DNA of 24,783 bases, from the NCBI GenBank assembly GCA_018066065.1, contig JAGHSC010000161.1, positions 1 through 24,783 of the forward strand. The letters run 5' to 3'. The stretch comes from Candidatus Cryptobacteroides faecihippi (GTDB lineage Bacteria > Bacteroidota > Bacteroidia > Bacteroidales > UBA932). The notes under the pieces were generated by a model. The model was not told the DNA's origin and did not search any database. It saw nothing but the letters and a program-made list of their open reading frames with translations. The position numbers and the translations under genes were made by a program. Positions 1 through 7,390 of this stretch are shown here, in pieces. Numbering within the stretch: position 1 is the first letter of the stretch; each line of letters begins with the position of its first letter.

Positions 1-21
1 CCTTTTCCATTGAAGGAAGGA

Positions 22-1065
22 TTAGTTGTTCTCAGGACGAAGCTGACGGACAACAGCGCCGGTCTGCCACATCTCGCTCTCGCGGAGAGCCTTGAGCTCA
101 GCCTCGAGACCGACACGGTAGTCAGGCTTGCTGTTGGCGTCGATGCTGATCTGAGCCTCGTTGCCGGACTTGACAGAAGCGTAGAGCTTCTCTACGACTG
201 GCTTGCATGCATCGTGGAATGGTCCCATCCAGTCAAGGGCGCCGCGCTGAGCGGTGGTAGAGCAGTTAGCGTACATCCAGTCCATACCCTTCTGAGCGAA
301 GAGAGGCATGAGGGACTGTGTAAGCTCCTCGACGGTCTCGTTGAATGCCTCGCTTGGAGAGTGGCCGTTCTCACGGAGAACCTCATACTGTGCGAGGAGA
401 AGACCCTGGATTGCACCCATGAGGGATCCACGCTCACCGGTAAGGTCTGAAGTGGCCTCACGCTGGAAAGTGGTCTCGAACATGTAGCCTGAACCGATAC
501 CGATACCGAGTGCAAGGGTACGGTCCATTGCCTTTCCGGTAGCATCCTGGTAGACAGCGTAGGAAGAGTTGAGGCCGCGGCCCTCGAGGAACATGGTACG
601 GAGTGAGGTACCTGAACCCTTAGGAGCAACCATGATCACATCGTAGTCCTTTCCAGGAACGACACCTGTGCGGTCATTCCAGGTGATTGCGAAACCGTGT
701 GAGAAGTAGAGAGCCTTGCCAGGGGTAAGGTACTGCTTGAGTGTAGGCCATACTGACATCACGGCTGCGTCTGAAAGGAGGCACATGATGATGGTAGCCT
801 TCTGGGCAGCCTCCTCGATGCTGAAGAGAGTCTCGCCTGGAACCCATCCGTCTGCGATTGCCTTCTCGAAGGTCTTTCCTGCACGCTGGCCGACGATCAC
901 GTTGAAGCCATTGTCCTTGAGGTTGAGTGACTGACCAGGACCCTGGACACCATAACCGATGACTGCGATGGTCTCGTCCTTGAGGACCTCACGTGCGTGA
1001 TCAAGTGTGAATTCTTCACGGGTAACGACGTTCTCGATAACTCCGCCGAAATTAAGCTTTGCCAT
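22..1065 (-). CDS. ilvC: Ketol-acid reductoisomerase (IlvC)
   Basis: Second common step of valine/isoleucine synthesis: Mg-dependent isomerisation and NADPH-dependent reduction of acetolactate or acetohydroxybutyrate to the dihydroxy acid, in the cytoplasm. The 347-residue product has the Rossmann fingerprint GYGVQGPGQS at 37-46. An Arg (R61) in the following VGQR loop is expected to contact the NADPH phosphate. The KARI metal-site motif SDLTGER carries D207 and E211, and SHG (122-124) holds the conserved active-site His. Length fits a class I (short) KARI, and the start MAKLNFGG is the natural one. It is the last gene of the minus-strand ilv operon, 42 bases after ilvN. Many Bacteroides ilv operons, as I recall them, carry an acyl-ACP thioesterase gene between ilvN and ilvC; here there is no room for one. 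No separate promoter is visible, so I infer cotranscription from the attenuated promoter upstream of ilvD. Confidence 0.97.
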   Translation of the reverse strand: MAKLNFGGVIENVVTREEFTLDHAREVLKDETIAVIGYGVQGPGQSLNLKDNGFNVIVGQRAGKTFEKAIADGWVPGETLFSIEEAAQKATIIMCLLSDAAVMSVWPTLKQYLTPGKALYFSHGFAITWNDRTGVVPGKDYDVIMVAPKGSGTSLRTMFLEGRGLNSSYAVYQDATGKAMDRTLALGIGIGSGYMFETTFQREATSDLTGERGSLMGAIQGLLLAQYEVLRENGHSPSEAFNETVEELTQSLMPLFAQKGMDWMYANCSTTAQRGALDWMGPFHDACKPVVEKLYASVKSGNEAQISIDANSKPDYRVGLEAELKALRESEMWQTGAVVRQLRPENN

Positions 1066-1107
1066 AATTAATTGATTTTTATTTGTTTGTATTATTAATT
1101 CCTTTAA

Positions 1108-1419
1108 TTAGTCCTGATCCACAATGTCAAGCTTGCCTGCATTGTCCCTCTCTGCGAGAAGGTCCTCGTCGGCGTAGAAGAAAGTCCTGATGACTTCTAT
1201 CTTCTTCTCGATCTGCTTCACTGCGAGGACGATCTTCTGCTCGGTAGCCCTGGTCTCGATCGTGAGCTTGTGGCATCCCGGGATGGCAGAAGGTGAAGCG
1301 AAGAGGCTCCAGATGTCAAGATTGTGGCGCGTGAATATGTTGGTGAACTGCTGGAGAAGACCCGTCTGGTTCTGGGTGTAGATGATCACCGTGTAGAGTT
1401 TTGTCTCGTTATTTTCCAT
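1108..1419 (-). CDS. ilvN: Acetolactate synthase small (regulatory) subunit, short form
   Basis: Regulatory subunit that activates the catalytic IlvB subunit and confers feedback inhibition by branched-chain amino acids. The start MENNETKLYTV gives 103 residues. An in-frame ATG at 1434 would add five residues and is also possible. The sequence is a single ACT domain: LYTVIIYTQNQTGLLQQF begins the first beta strand, Asn/Gly residues sit where valine binds in the family, and a second beta-alpha-beta half ends in IEVIRTFFYADE. It stops soon after, so the C-terminal domain found in ~160-190-residue small subunits is absent; size resembles E. coli IlvN. It overlaps the end of ilvB by 11 bases (26 with the longer start), which suggests translational coupling and fixed subunit stoichiometry. 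Confidence 0.9.
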   Translation of the reverse strand: MENNETKLYTVIIYTQNQTGLLQQFTNIFTRHNLDIWSLFASPSAIPGCHKLTIETRATEQKIVLAVKQIEKKIEVIRTFFYADEDLLAERDNAGKLDIVDQD

Positions 1420-3139
1420 TCTCGTACCATTCATTACCGTTCAACATGATTTCGTCGATGCCCTTTCCCGGAGGGACCATAGGCATCACAAGTTCTTCTT
1501 CCTCGACATGGACCTCGAGCAGGTACGGCTTGTCGTCGGAAAGCATCTCCTGCACTGCAGGAAGAAGGTCCTCGCGGGACTCGACGATGCGCGACTTGAT
1601 GCCGTAGGCGCCTGCGATGGCCATGTAGTCAGGGTTGAGCATCCTTGTCTGCGAGTATCTCGCGTCGAAGAACATCTCCTGCCACTGGCGGACGTTTCCG
1701 AGCCAGTTGTTGTTCATCAGGACGATCTTGACTCCAAGCTTCTCCTGCATGATCGTTCCAAGTTCCTGCATGGTCATCTGAAGACCACCGTCACCGACGA
1801 ACAGGCAGACCTGCCTGTCAGGCTGGGCAACCTTGTAGCCTACCGCTGCAGGAAGTCCGAATCCCATCGTGCCGAGGCCTCCGGAAGTGATGAGGCTGTC
1901 GGTCTGGTTGAACCTGGAGTACCTGGCGGCCATCATCTGATTCTGTCCGACATCCGTGATGACAGCAGCGCTGCCGCCTGAAACCTTGGCCACGGCTGCA
2001 ACGACCTCACCCATGCGGAGGTAGCCCTCGCCCGGTTCTGTCTCAGGCTTGATGACCTTGTCGTATTCAACCTGGTCGGCGTTGTCGAAGCTTGCCTCCC
2101 ACTCGTCGTGGCTGGCCGGAGCCATCCTGTCGATGAGTTCCTGGAGCACATGCTTGGCATCACCCCATATTCCCACGTTGACAGGGATGATCTTGCCGAT
2201 CTCGGCGGTGTCGATGTCGATGTGGATCACCTTTGCCTGGCGGGCATAGGTGGAAACGGTACCCGTCACGCGGTCATCGAAGCGCATGCCGACTGCGATG
2301 AGAAGGTCGCAGGCATTGGTCATGAGGTTCGGGGCGACGTTGCCGTGCATTCCGAGCATTCCCTTGTAGTGCTTGTTGTCTGAAGGAAGGGCACTGAGAC
2401 CGAGAAGGGTGGATCCGGCAGGGATGCCTCCCTTGTCAAGGAAAGCTGCAAGTTCCTTCTCCGCACCGCTGAGCTCGATTCCGTGGCCATAGACCACGAA
2501 TGGCTTCCTGGCGGCATTGATCAGCTTGACAGCCTCTTCGATGCTCTGCTCCCTTGGAACGGGATTGGGATTGTAGCTGTCGATTGAAAGGCAGCGCTCG
2601 AAATGGGATTCGGTCAGTCCGACCTGTGCATTCTTGGTGAAGTCGAGAACGACCGGGCCCGGACGGCCTGTGGATGCAATGTAGAAGGCTCTGGCAACCG
2701 CCCACTCGACATCCTCGGGACGGCGGATCTGGTAGTTCCACTTGGTGATTGCCATGGTAAGGCCAAGGAGGTCAGTCTCCTGGAATGCGTCGGTGCCGAG
2801 TGCGGAAGCCGCAACCTGGCCGGCGATGATGACCAGAGGTGTGGAATCCATCATGGCATCGGTGATGCCGGTGATGACGTTCGTCGCACCCGGTCCTGAA
2901 GTCACGAGCACTACGCCCGGCTTGCCTTTCTGTGCCCTGGCATAGCCCTGAGCTGCATGGATTGCTCCCTGCTCATGACGGACAAGGATATGATGGAGAC
3001 GGTCCGAATAATCATAAAGCTTGTCATAGACAGGCATGATGGCTCCGCCGGGATAGCCGAAGATGGTGTCGACACCTTCAGCGACCAAGGCATTCATGAG
3101 AGCCTCAGAACCTGTGATCTTCTTTGAAGAATCGTTCAT
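1409..3139 (-). CDS. ilvB: Acetolactate (acetohydroxyacid) synthase catalytic subunit
   Basis: First common step of branched-chain amino acid synthesis: thiamine-diphosphate-dependent condensation of pyruvate with pyruvate or 2-oxobutyrate. The 576-residue protein has the three usual domains. The N-terminal pyrimidine-binding domain carries the catalytic Glu in VRHEQGAIHAAQGYAR (E56) and the FGYPGGA loop (27-33). The FAD/central domain follows. The C-terminal pyrophosphate-binding domain has the ThDP motif GDGG at 449-452, running on to NNNWLGNVRQWQEMF. Length is normal and the start MNDSSKKITG precedes the conserved fold closely. It lies 33 bases after ilvD and overlaps ilvN, so the three genes behave as one transcription unit. 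Confidence 0.97.
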   Translation of the reverse strand: MNDSSKKITGSEALMNALVAEGVDTIFGYPGGAIMPVYDKLYDYSDRLHHILVRHEQGAIHAAQGYARAQKGKPGVVLVTSGPGATNVITGITDAMMDSTPLVIIAGQVAASALGTDAFQETDLLGLTMAITKWNYQIRRPEDVEWAVARAFYIASTGRPGPVVLDFTKNAQVGLTESHFERCLSIDSYNPNPVPREQSIEEAVKLINAARKPFVVYGHGIELSGAEKELAAFLDKGGIPAGSTLLGLSALPSDNKHYKGMLGMHGNVAPNLMTNACDLLIAVGMRFDDRVTGTVSTYARQAKVIHIDIDTAEIGKIIPVNVGIWGDAKHVLQELIDRMAPASHDEWEASFDNADQVEYDKVIKPETEPGEGYLRMGEVVAAVAKVSGGSAAVITDVGQNQMMAARYSRFNQTDSLITSGGLGTMGFGLPAAVGYKVAQPDRQVCLFVGDGGLQMTMQELGTIMQEKLGVKIVLMNNNWLGNVRQWQEMFFDARYSQTRMLNPDYMAIAGAYGIKSRIVESREDLLPAVQEMLSDDKPYLLEVHVEEEELVMPMVPPGKGIDEIMLNGNEWYENGK

Positions 3140-3172
3140 GTCTTTTGTTTCTATCTGTCTGTAAGTTGTTTT

Positions 3173-5002
3173 CTACTTGAGGATCCTGACGGCACCCTTG
3201 TCGGCCGAGCTTACCATTGAAGCATAGGCCCTGAGGCTCTGTGAGACCTGTCTGTCACGATCCGGGGTGAAGGCCTTGTCGCCCTTTGCGAGCTCTTCCT
3301 TCCTCCTGTCCTGAAGCTCCTTGTCGGAGAGGCGGACATTGATGGACCTTGCAGGGATGTCGATCTCGATGATGTCTCCGTCACGGACCAGTCCGATGTT
3401 TCCGCCGGCTGCAGCCTCAGGAGAGATGTGGCCGATGCTCAGGCCGGAAGTACCGCCGCTGAAGCGTCCGTCGGTGATCAGGGCGCACTCCTTGCCGAGG
3501 TGCCTTGACTTGATGTAGGAGGTAGGATAGAGCATCTCCTGCATTCCAGGGCCACCCTTAGGGCCTTCGTAGGCGATGACGACGACGTCGCCGCTCTGAA
3601 CGCTTCCGTCAAGGATGCCGTCGCATGCTGCCTCCTGTGAATCGAAGACCTTTGCCGGGCCGGAGAACTTCCAGAGGCTCTCGTCGACACCTGCGGTCTT
3701 GATGACGCAGCCGTCCTGGGCGATGTTGCCCTTGAGGCCCGCCAGTCCGCCATCCTTGGTGTAGGCATGGGCGATGTCCCTGATGCAGCCCTTCTCCCTG
3801 TCCATGTCGAATGAATCGTAGTAGCAGGCCTGGCTGGCCATCTTTGTGGTGCGTACGCCTGCAGGTGCGCTGGCGTAGATCTTCTTCGCCTTGTCGAGGC
3901 ACTCAGGACTCTCGAGCGCATATTTCTTGATTGCCCTCCTGAGGGTCATTCCGTCGACTCTCTTCGCGGATGGGTCGATCAGCTTCGCGTCAGCAAGCTG
4001 CTTGAGGATGGAGATGATTCCACCTGCCCTGTTGACATCCTGAATATGATACTTTGCGGTGTTCGGCGACACTTTGCAGATGCATGGCACCTTCCTGGAG
4101 AGGGCGTCGATGTCGGACATCCTGAAGTTGACCCCAGCCTCATGTGCGACTGCAAGGAGGTGGAGGACGGTGTTGGTCGAACCGCCCATGGCGATGTCGA
4201 GGGTCATGGCGTTGAGGAATGCCTTCCTGGTGGCGATGCTCCTTGGGAGGACGCTCTCGTCTCCGTCCTCATAGTAGGCGAAGGCATTGCGGACGATGAG
4301 CCTTGCCGCATCGATCATGAGGGCCTTGCGGTTCCTGTGCGTGGAGACGATGGTTCCGTTGCCGGGGAGGGAGAGGCCGATGGCCTCGGTGAGGCAGTTC
4401 ATCGAGTTGGCGGTGAACATACCTGAGCAGCTTCCGCAGGTCGGGCAGGCTGAAGCCTCGATCCTTGCAACGTCATCGTCGCTGACGCTTGAGTCTGCCG
4501 AGCGGACCATCGCATCGATGAGGTCAAGCTTCTCCTTGCCGAGGACTCCGGCTTCCATAGGGCCTCCTGAGACGAAGACTGCAGGGATGTTGAGCCTCAT
4601 GGCTGCCATGAGCATGCTCGGTGTGATCTTGTCGCAGTTGCTGATGCAGACCATGGCGTCAGCCTTGTGGGCATTGACCATGTACTCGACGCTGTCGGCA
4701 ATCACATCCCTTGAAGGAAGGGAATAGAGCATGCCGTCGTGTCCCATGGCGATTCCGTCGTCGACTGCGATCGTGTTGAACTCGGCGGCATAGCATCCGA
4801 GCTTCTCGATCTCACGCTTGACGATCTGGCCGGCCTCATGGAGATGGGTGTGTCCCGGGACGAACTGGGTGAAGGAATTGACGATCGCGATGATCGGCTT
4901 GCCGACCTGCTCAGGCTTCATTCCGTTTGCTGCCCACAGGGCTCTGGCACCTGCCATCCTGCGTCCTTCGAATGTGATTGAACTGCGAAGCTTGTTCTTC
5001 AT
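3173..5002 (-). CDS. ilvD: Dihydroxy-acid dehydratase
   Basis: Dehydrates the dihydroxy acids to 2-keto acids, the third common step of valine/isoleucine synthesis, using an iron-sulfur cluster and Mg. The 609-residue product is collinear with E. coli IlvD through long blocks: VNSFTQFVPGHTHLHEAG (41-58), SNCDKITPSM (C123, with K125 as the expected carbamylated lysine), ACPTCGSCSGMFTANSMNCL (C192 as cluster ligand), and GGPGMQEMLYPTSYIKSR near the C-terminus. In the first block the position that is Cys in [2Fe-2S]-type enzymes is G50, so I infer the oxygen-sensitive [4Fe-4S] type. It is the first structural gene of the operon. Its start codon is about 21 bases after the U-tract of the attenuator terminator, so its expression should depend on readthrough. 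Confidence 0.97.
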   Translation of the reverse strand: MKNKLRSSITFEGRRMAGARALWAANGMKPEQVGKPIIAIVNSFTQFVPGHTHLHEAGQIVKREIEKLGCYAAEFNTIAVDDGIAMGHDGMLYSLPSRDVIADSVEYMVNAHKADAMVCISNCDKITPSMLMAAMRLNIPAVFVSGGPMEAGVLGKEKLDLIDAMVRSADSSVSDDDVARIEASACPTCGSCSGMFTANSMNCLTEAIGLSLPGNGTIVSTHRNRKALMIDAARLIVRNAFAYYEDGDESVLPRSIATRKAFLNAMTLDIAMGGSTNTVLHLLAVAHEAGVNFRMSDIDALSRKVPCICKVSPNTAKYHIQDVNRAGGIISILKQLADAKLIDPSAKRVDGMTLRRAIKKYALESPECLDKAKKIYASAPAGVRTTKMASQACYYDSFDMDREKGCIRDIAHAYTKDGGLAGLKGNIAQDGCVIKTAGVDESLWKFSGPAKVFDSQEAACDGILDGSVQSGDVVVIAYEGPKGGPGMQEMLYPTSYIKSRHLGKECALITDGRFSGGTSGLSIGHISPEAAAGGNIGLVRDGDIIEIDIPARSINVRLSDKELQDRRKEELAKGDKAFTPDRDRQVSQSLRAYASMVSSADKGAVRILK

Positions 5003-5023
5003 GATGTGTGTATCTTTCTAATT

Positions 5024-5061
5024 AAAAAAAACCTCTTCTCCTGGGGGATTGAGAAGGGGTT
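5024..5061 (-). terminator. Intrinsic terminator (attenuator) before ilvD
   Basis: Read on the minus strand: CCCCTTCTC (5059-5051), a 10-base loop, GAGAAGAGG (5040-5032), then eight T (5031-5024). The arms pair 8 of 9 with one internal C-A mismatch, and flanking AA/TT can extend the stem. It lies between the ilv leader peptide and ilvD, with no gene in between, so it works as an attenuator and not as an end-of-operon terminator. Confidence 0.85.
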
Positions 5062-5139
5062 CACTTACATCATCGACGACAATCCATCACATACACCCTT
5101 CTCTTCCTCTTGCTCCTAGAGCGAGGACGACTAGAGAAA
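5032..5139 (-). promoter_or_regulatory. ilv attenuator: competing RNA arms 1-4
   Basis: Four mutually exclusive arms are visible on the minus-strand transcript. Arm 1 is TTTCTCT (5139-5133), inside the leader's Ile-Ser-Leu codons. Arm 2 is AGAGAAGGG (5104-5096), over leader codons Arg-Glu-Gly. Arm 3 is CCCCTTCTC (5059-5051) and arm 4 is GAGAAGAGG (5040-5032). Arm 2 pairs with arm 3 over 8 perfect base pairs (antiterminator). Arm 1 pairs with arm 2 over 6-7 (protector). Arm 3 pairs with arm 4 (terminator). A ribosome stalled on the Ile/Leu/Val codons would cover arm 1, free arm 2 and prevent termination. The pairings are seen in the sequence; the mechanism is inferred from the E. coli ilv and trp paradigm. 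Confidence 0.75.
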
Positions 5140-5164
5140 TGGTAATGATGGAAAGATTCGTCAT
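5087..5164 (-). CDS. ilvL: ilv operon leader peptide
   Basis: A 25-codon reading frame starting MTNLSIITISLVVLAL and ending in a charged tail with Arg, Glu and Cys before TGA. Nine of residues 4-16 are Ile, Leu or Val, the amino acids made by this operon. This is the composition expected of an attenuation leader peptide, and the beginning resembles the MT...VISLVV pattern of enterobacterial IlvL. The same frame is open upstream to 5269, but the predicted promoter at 5206-5236 puts transcription start near 5200, so the ATG at 5164 is the first usable one. Its stop is 25 bases upstream of the terminator stem. Product probably has no function beyond its translation. Confidence 0.8.
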   Translation of the reverse strand: MTNLSIITISLVVLALGARGREGCM

Positions 5165-5205
5165 GACTTGTGTCCGTTTTATTACTTTCAATTTGTAATC
5201 CACGT

Positions 5206-5236
5206 CAAAAGTAGGAATCTTTTTACAATATCCAAA
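5206..5236 (-). promoter_or_regulatory. Bacteroidetes-type promoter of the ilv operon
   Basis: On the minus strand, TTTG (5236-5233), a 19-base spacer and TACTTTTG (5213-5206) match the Bacteroidetes sigma-ABfr consensus TTTG-N19/20-TAnnTTTG in both boxes and in spacing. Transcription should begin near 5200, giving a leader of roughly 175-180 nt up to the terminator and a 5' UTR of about 35 nt before the leader peptide. Confidence 0.75.
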
Positions 5237-5346
5237 CTCTTTGCGTCGGTTTATCGTTTTAATGGGCAAAGACTTCCGACTTCAGGATTGAACCACAAAC
5301 AGGAGGACTACAACATTTCAAGTAATGGAATTGCGATAAAAAGTGT

Positions 5347-5354
5347 TACATTTA
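5347..5354 (+). promoter_or_regulatory. Possible -7 box for the first GH97 gene (weak)
   Basis: TACATTTA matches 5 of the 6 fixed bases of TAnnTTTG and lies 29 bases before the ATG at 5384. The nearest TTG (5331-5333) is too close at 13 bases, so this is only a candidate. Confidence 0.25.
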
Positions 5355-5383
5355 CAGAATTGAAACAGAAAATGCATCAAAAT

Positions 5384-7372
5384 ATGAAGTTGAAACTTTT
5401 TTTCGCTGCCTCTCTCGCAGCCATCTGCATGCCGCTTTCAATGGCTGCTGCAGCCAAGGATTACAAGCTTTCCTCACCTGACGGAAAGATCTCCGTCAGC
5501 ATCACTGCCGGTGAGAACCTTGCATATTCAGTGTCCTACGACGGAAAGGAGATCCTTGCTCCTTCCAAGCTCGCGATGAGCATCGAAGGCGGAAAGGTCT
5601 TCGGAGCAGGAAAGGTCAGGAAGGTCACCACGGGAAAGGTCGAGGAAAAGGGCCTTGCCACCGTTGCCTACAAGAAGGCCAGCGTCGATGATGTGTACAA
5701 CTTCACCACCATCGCATATTCAGAGTGCAGCGTCGAGTTCCGCGCCTACGACGATGCTGTCGCCTACAGGTTCGTCTCCACTGCAAAGAAGGGTGAGTTC
5801 AATGTCGCAAGCGAGGATGTCGAGTACAACTTCGCAGACAATCTCCAGACCTGGGTGCCATACGTCAGGACTCAGGGCACCTTCGAGCAGCAGTGGTACA
5901 ACTCCTTCGAGAACACCTACGAGCACATCGCGCTGAATGACTGGAACCCTGAGCGTCTCGCCTTCCTTCCTGTCGCATTCGATGCAGCCGACGGTGTCAA
6001 GGTGCTCATCACCGAGTCCGGACTCGTCCACTACCCTGGCCTCTACCTTTCATATGCAGGAGAGAAGAGCCTCAAGGGCGTCAACGCCCTCTACCCTGCA
6101 AAGGTCGAGATCGGTGGACACAACAACCTCCAGGGCCTTGTCCTCGAGAGGGAGAGCTACATCGCAAAGGCAGCCGCAGGCCAGAAGTTCCCTTGGAGAA
6201 TCCTCAGCATCGTGCCTGAGGCAAAGGACCTTGCCAACCTCGACATCGTCTGGAAGCTTTCCGAGCCTGCAGACCCTCAGGCAGACTGGAGCTGGGTCAA
6301 GCCTGGAAAGGTTGCATGGGACTGGTGGAACGACTGGAACATCAGCGGCGTTGACTTCCGCTCAGGAATCAACAACGACACCTATAAGTATTATATCGAC
6401 TTCGCTTCCGAGCATGGCATCGAGTACGTGATCCTCGACGAGGGCTGGGCAGTCAACAAGGTCTGCGACCTCTACCAGATCGTCCCTGAGATCAACCTCG
6501 AGGAACTTGTCGCCTACGCACAGGGCAAGAACGTCGACCTCATCCTCTGGGCCGGCCACAAGGCTGTCGAGAAGGACATCGAGGGCATCTTCAAGCACTA
6601 CTCAGAGATGGGAATCAAGGGCTTCAAGATCGACTTCATGGATCATGACGACCAGCAGGTCGTGGAATTCTACGAGAACTGCGCAAGGCTCGGAGCAAAG
6701 TACCATCTTCTCCTCGACTTCCACGGAGCATTCAAGCCTTCAGGCCTCCAGAGAACCTATCCTAACGTCGTCAACTACGAGGGCGTGCACGGTCTCGAGC
6801 AGGTCAAGTGGATCAAGCCGGACGTCGACCAGGTGACCTACGACGTCACCATCCCATTCATCAGGATGGCTGCCGGCTCGATGGACTACACCCAGGGAGC
6901 AATGCGCAACGCAAACAAGCGCAACTACTTCCCTTGCAACACAGAGCCTATGAGCCAGGGCACACGCTGCCGCCAGCTCGCTGAATATGCAATCTTCGAC
7001 GCGCCTCTCACAATGATGTGCGACTCCCCTTCAGCCTACATGGCAGAGCCGGAGTGCACAGAGTTCATCGCAGCCTTCCCTACCACCTGGGACGAGACAG
7101 TCGCAGTCTGCGGAGAGATCGGTGACTACGTCGCCATCGCAAGGAAGAAGGACGGCAAGTGGTACGTCGGCGCCCTGACAGACTGGGATGCAAGGGACCT
7201 CGAGCTCGACCTCAGCTTCATCGGCGGTGGCAAGATGACCATCTTCCAGGACGGCGTCAATGCCGACAAGATCGCAAAGGACTACAAGAAGTGCGTTGCA
7301 GACATGCCAGCTGACGGCAAGGTCAAGGTACACATGGCACCTGGCGGCGGCTGGGTAGCAGTCATCGAATAA
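5384..7372 (+). CDS. GH97 glycoside hydrolase, retaining (alpha-galactosidase-type), copy 1
   Basis: Secreted or periplasmic glycoside hydrolase of family 97 (662 residues). The frame is open from 5168, but the ATG at 5384 opens a signal peptide (MKLKLFFAASLAAICMPLSM..AAA, no lipobox) and gives the same length as copy 2; ATG 5372 is an alternative. Layout: N-terminal beta-sandwich about 25-280, (beta/alpha)8 barrel about 290-560, C-terminal beta domain. In GFKIDFMD the Asp is D417, and the Glu of GVHGLE is E472. From memory, the retaining alpha-galactosidase BtGal97b uses D415 and E470, the same 55-residue spacing. The general-base Glu of inverting SusB (HE motif) is Gly here (DFHGAFKP). So a retaining mechanism is well supported; the exact substrate (alpha-galactoside, beta-L-arabinopyranoside or other) is not. 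Followed after 17 bases by copy 2. No susC/susD is nearby. Confidence 0.93.
   Translation: MKLKLFFAASLAAICMPLSMAAAAKDYKLSSPDGKISVSITAGENLAYSVSYDGKEILAPSKLAMSIEGGKVFGAGKVRKVTTGKVEEKGLATVAYKKASVDDVYNFTTIAYSECSVEFRAYDDAVAYRFVSTAKKGEFNVASEDVEYNFADNLQTWVPYVRTQGTFEQQWYNSFENTYEHIALNDWNPERLAFLPVAFDAADGVKVLITESGLVHYPGLYLSYAGEKSLKGVNALYPAKVEIGGHNNLQGLVLERESYIAKAAAGQKFPWRILSIVPEAKDLANLDIVWKLSEPADPQADWSWVKPGKVAWDWWNDWNISGVDFRSGINNDTYKYYIDFASEHGIEYVILDEGWAVNKVCDLYQIVPEINLEELVAYAQGKNVDLILWAGHKAVEKDIEGIFKHYSEMGIKGFKIDFMDHDDQQVVEFYENCARLGAKYHLLLDFHGAFKPSGLQRTYPNVVNYEGVHGLEQVKWIKPDVDQVTYDVTIPFIRMAAGSMDYTQGAMRNANKRNYFPCNTEPMSQGTRCRQLAEYAIFDAPLTMMCDSPSAYMAEPECTEFIAAFPTTWDETVAVCGEIGDYVAIARKKDGKWYVGALTDWDARDLELDLSFIGGGKMTIFQDGVNADKIAKDYKKCVADMPADGKVKVHMAPGGGWVAVIE
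6950..7008 (+). repeat. 59-bp exact repeat shared by the two GH97 genes (copy 1)
   Basis: Bases 6950-7008 are identical to 8959-9017, including all synonymous positions, and encode MSQGTRCRQLAEYAIFDAPL. Sequence on either side differs between the two genes. It lies in the barrel domain; see the gene-conversion finding. Confidence 0.85.
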
Positions 7373-7390
7373 ATCGAATAAATCGAATAA
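7364..7390 (+). repeat. Three tandem copies of ATCGAATAA at the GH97 gene junction
   Basis: The 9-base unit ATCGAATAA occurs at 7364-7372, 7373-7381 and 7382-7390 with no mismatch. The first copy encodes Ile-Glu-stop, the end of GH97 copy 1. The next two repeat the stop in frame, and the final A of the third is the first base of the ATG of copy 2. It fills the whole intergenic spacer and looks like slipped-strand duplication. Confidence 0.95.

Larger units (their letters stand above)
5165..5383. other. Intergenic region between the ilv leader and the first GH97 gene
   Basis: AT-rich spacer between divergent units. The whole gene-free stretch between ilvD and the GH97 coding start is 5003-5383. 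Its left part holds the attenuator and leader peptide; 5206-5236 holds the ilv promoter. The right part (about 5240-5383) has no clear gene. The only promoter-like string for the rightward gene is TACATTTA at 5347-5354, one base off TAnnTTTG and without a well-spaced -33 box. No operator, CRE-like palindrome or riboswitch was recognised. Confidence 0.5.

Noticed and set aside
1..30. Possible terminator hairpin after ilvC (CCTTTTCC / GGAAGG)
   Set aside because: The stem is short and wobble-rich, and the T-run that should follow on the minus strand would be outside the window, so it cannot be judged.
5032..5059. Considering the hairpin before ilvD as a bidirectional terminator for a plus-strand gene
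   Set aside because: There is no plus-strand gene ending there, and the T-run is only on the minus-strand side.
5165..5269. Upstream extension of the ilv leader peptide frame to an ATG at 5269
   Set aside because: It lies upstream of the predicted transcription start near 5200, and only the part from 5164 has the Ile/Leu/Val-rich composition.
5168..5383. Upstream extension of the first GH97 reading frame to 5168
   Set aside because: It would run through the ilv promoter and put about 70 non-homologous residues before the signal peptide; the ATG at 5384 gives a normal signal peptide and the paralogue's length.
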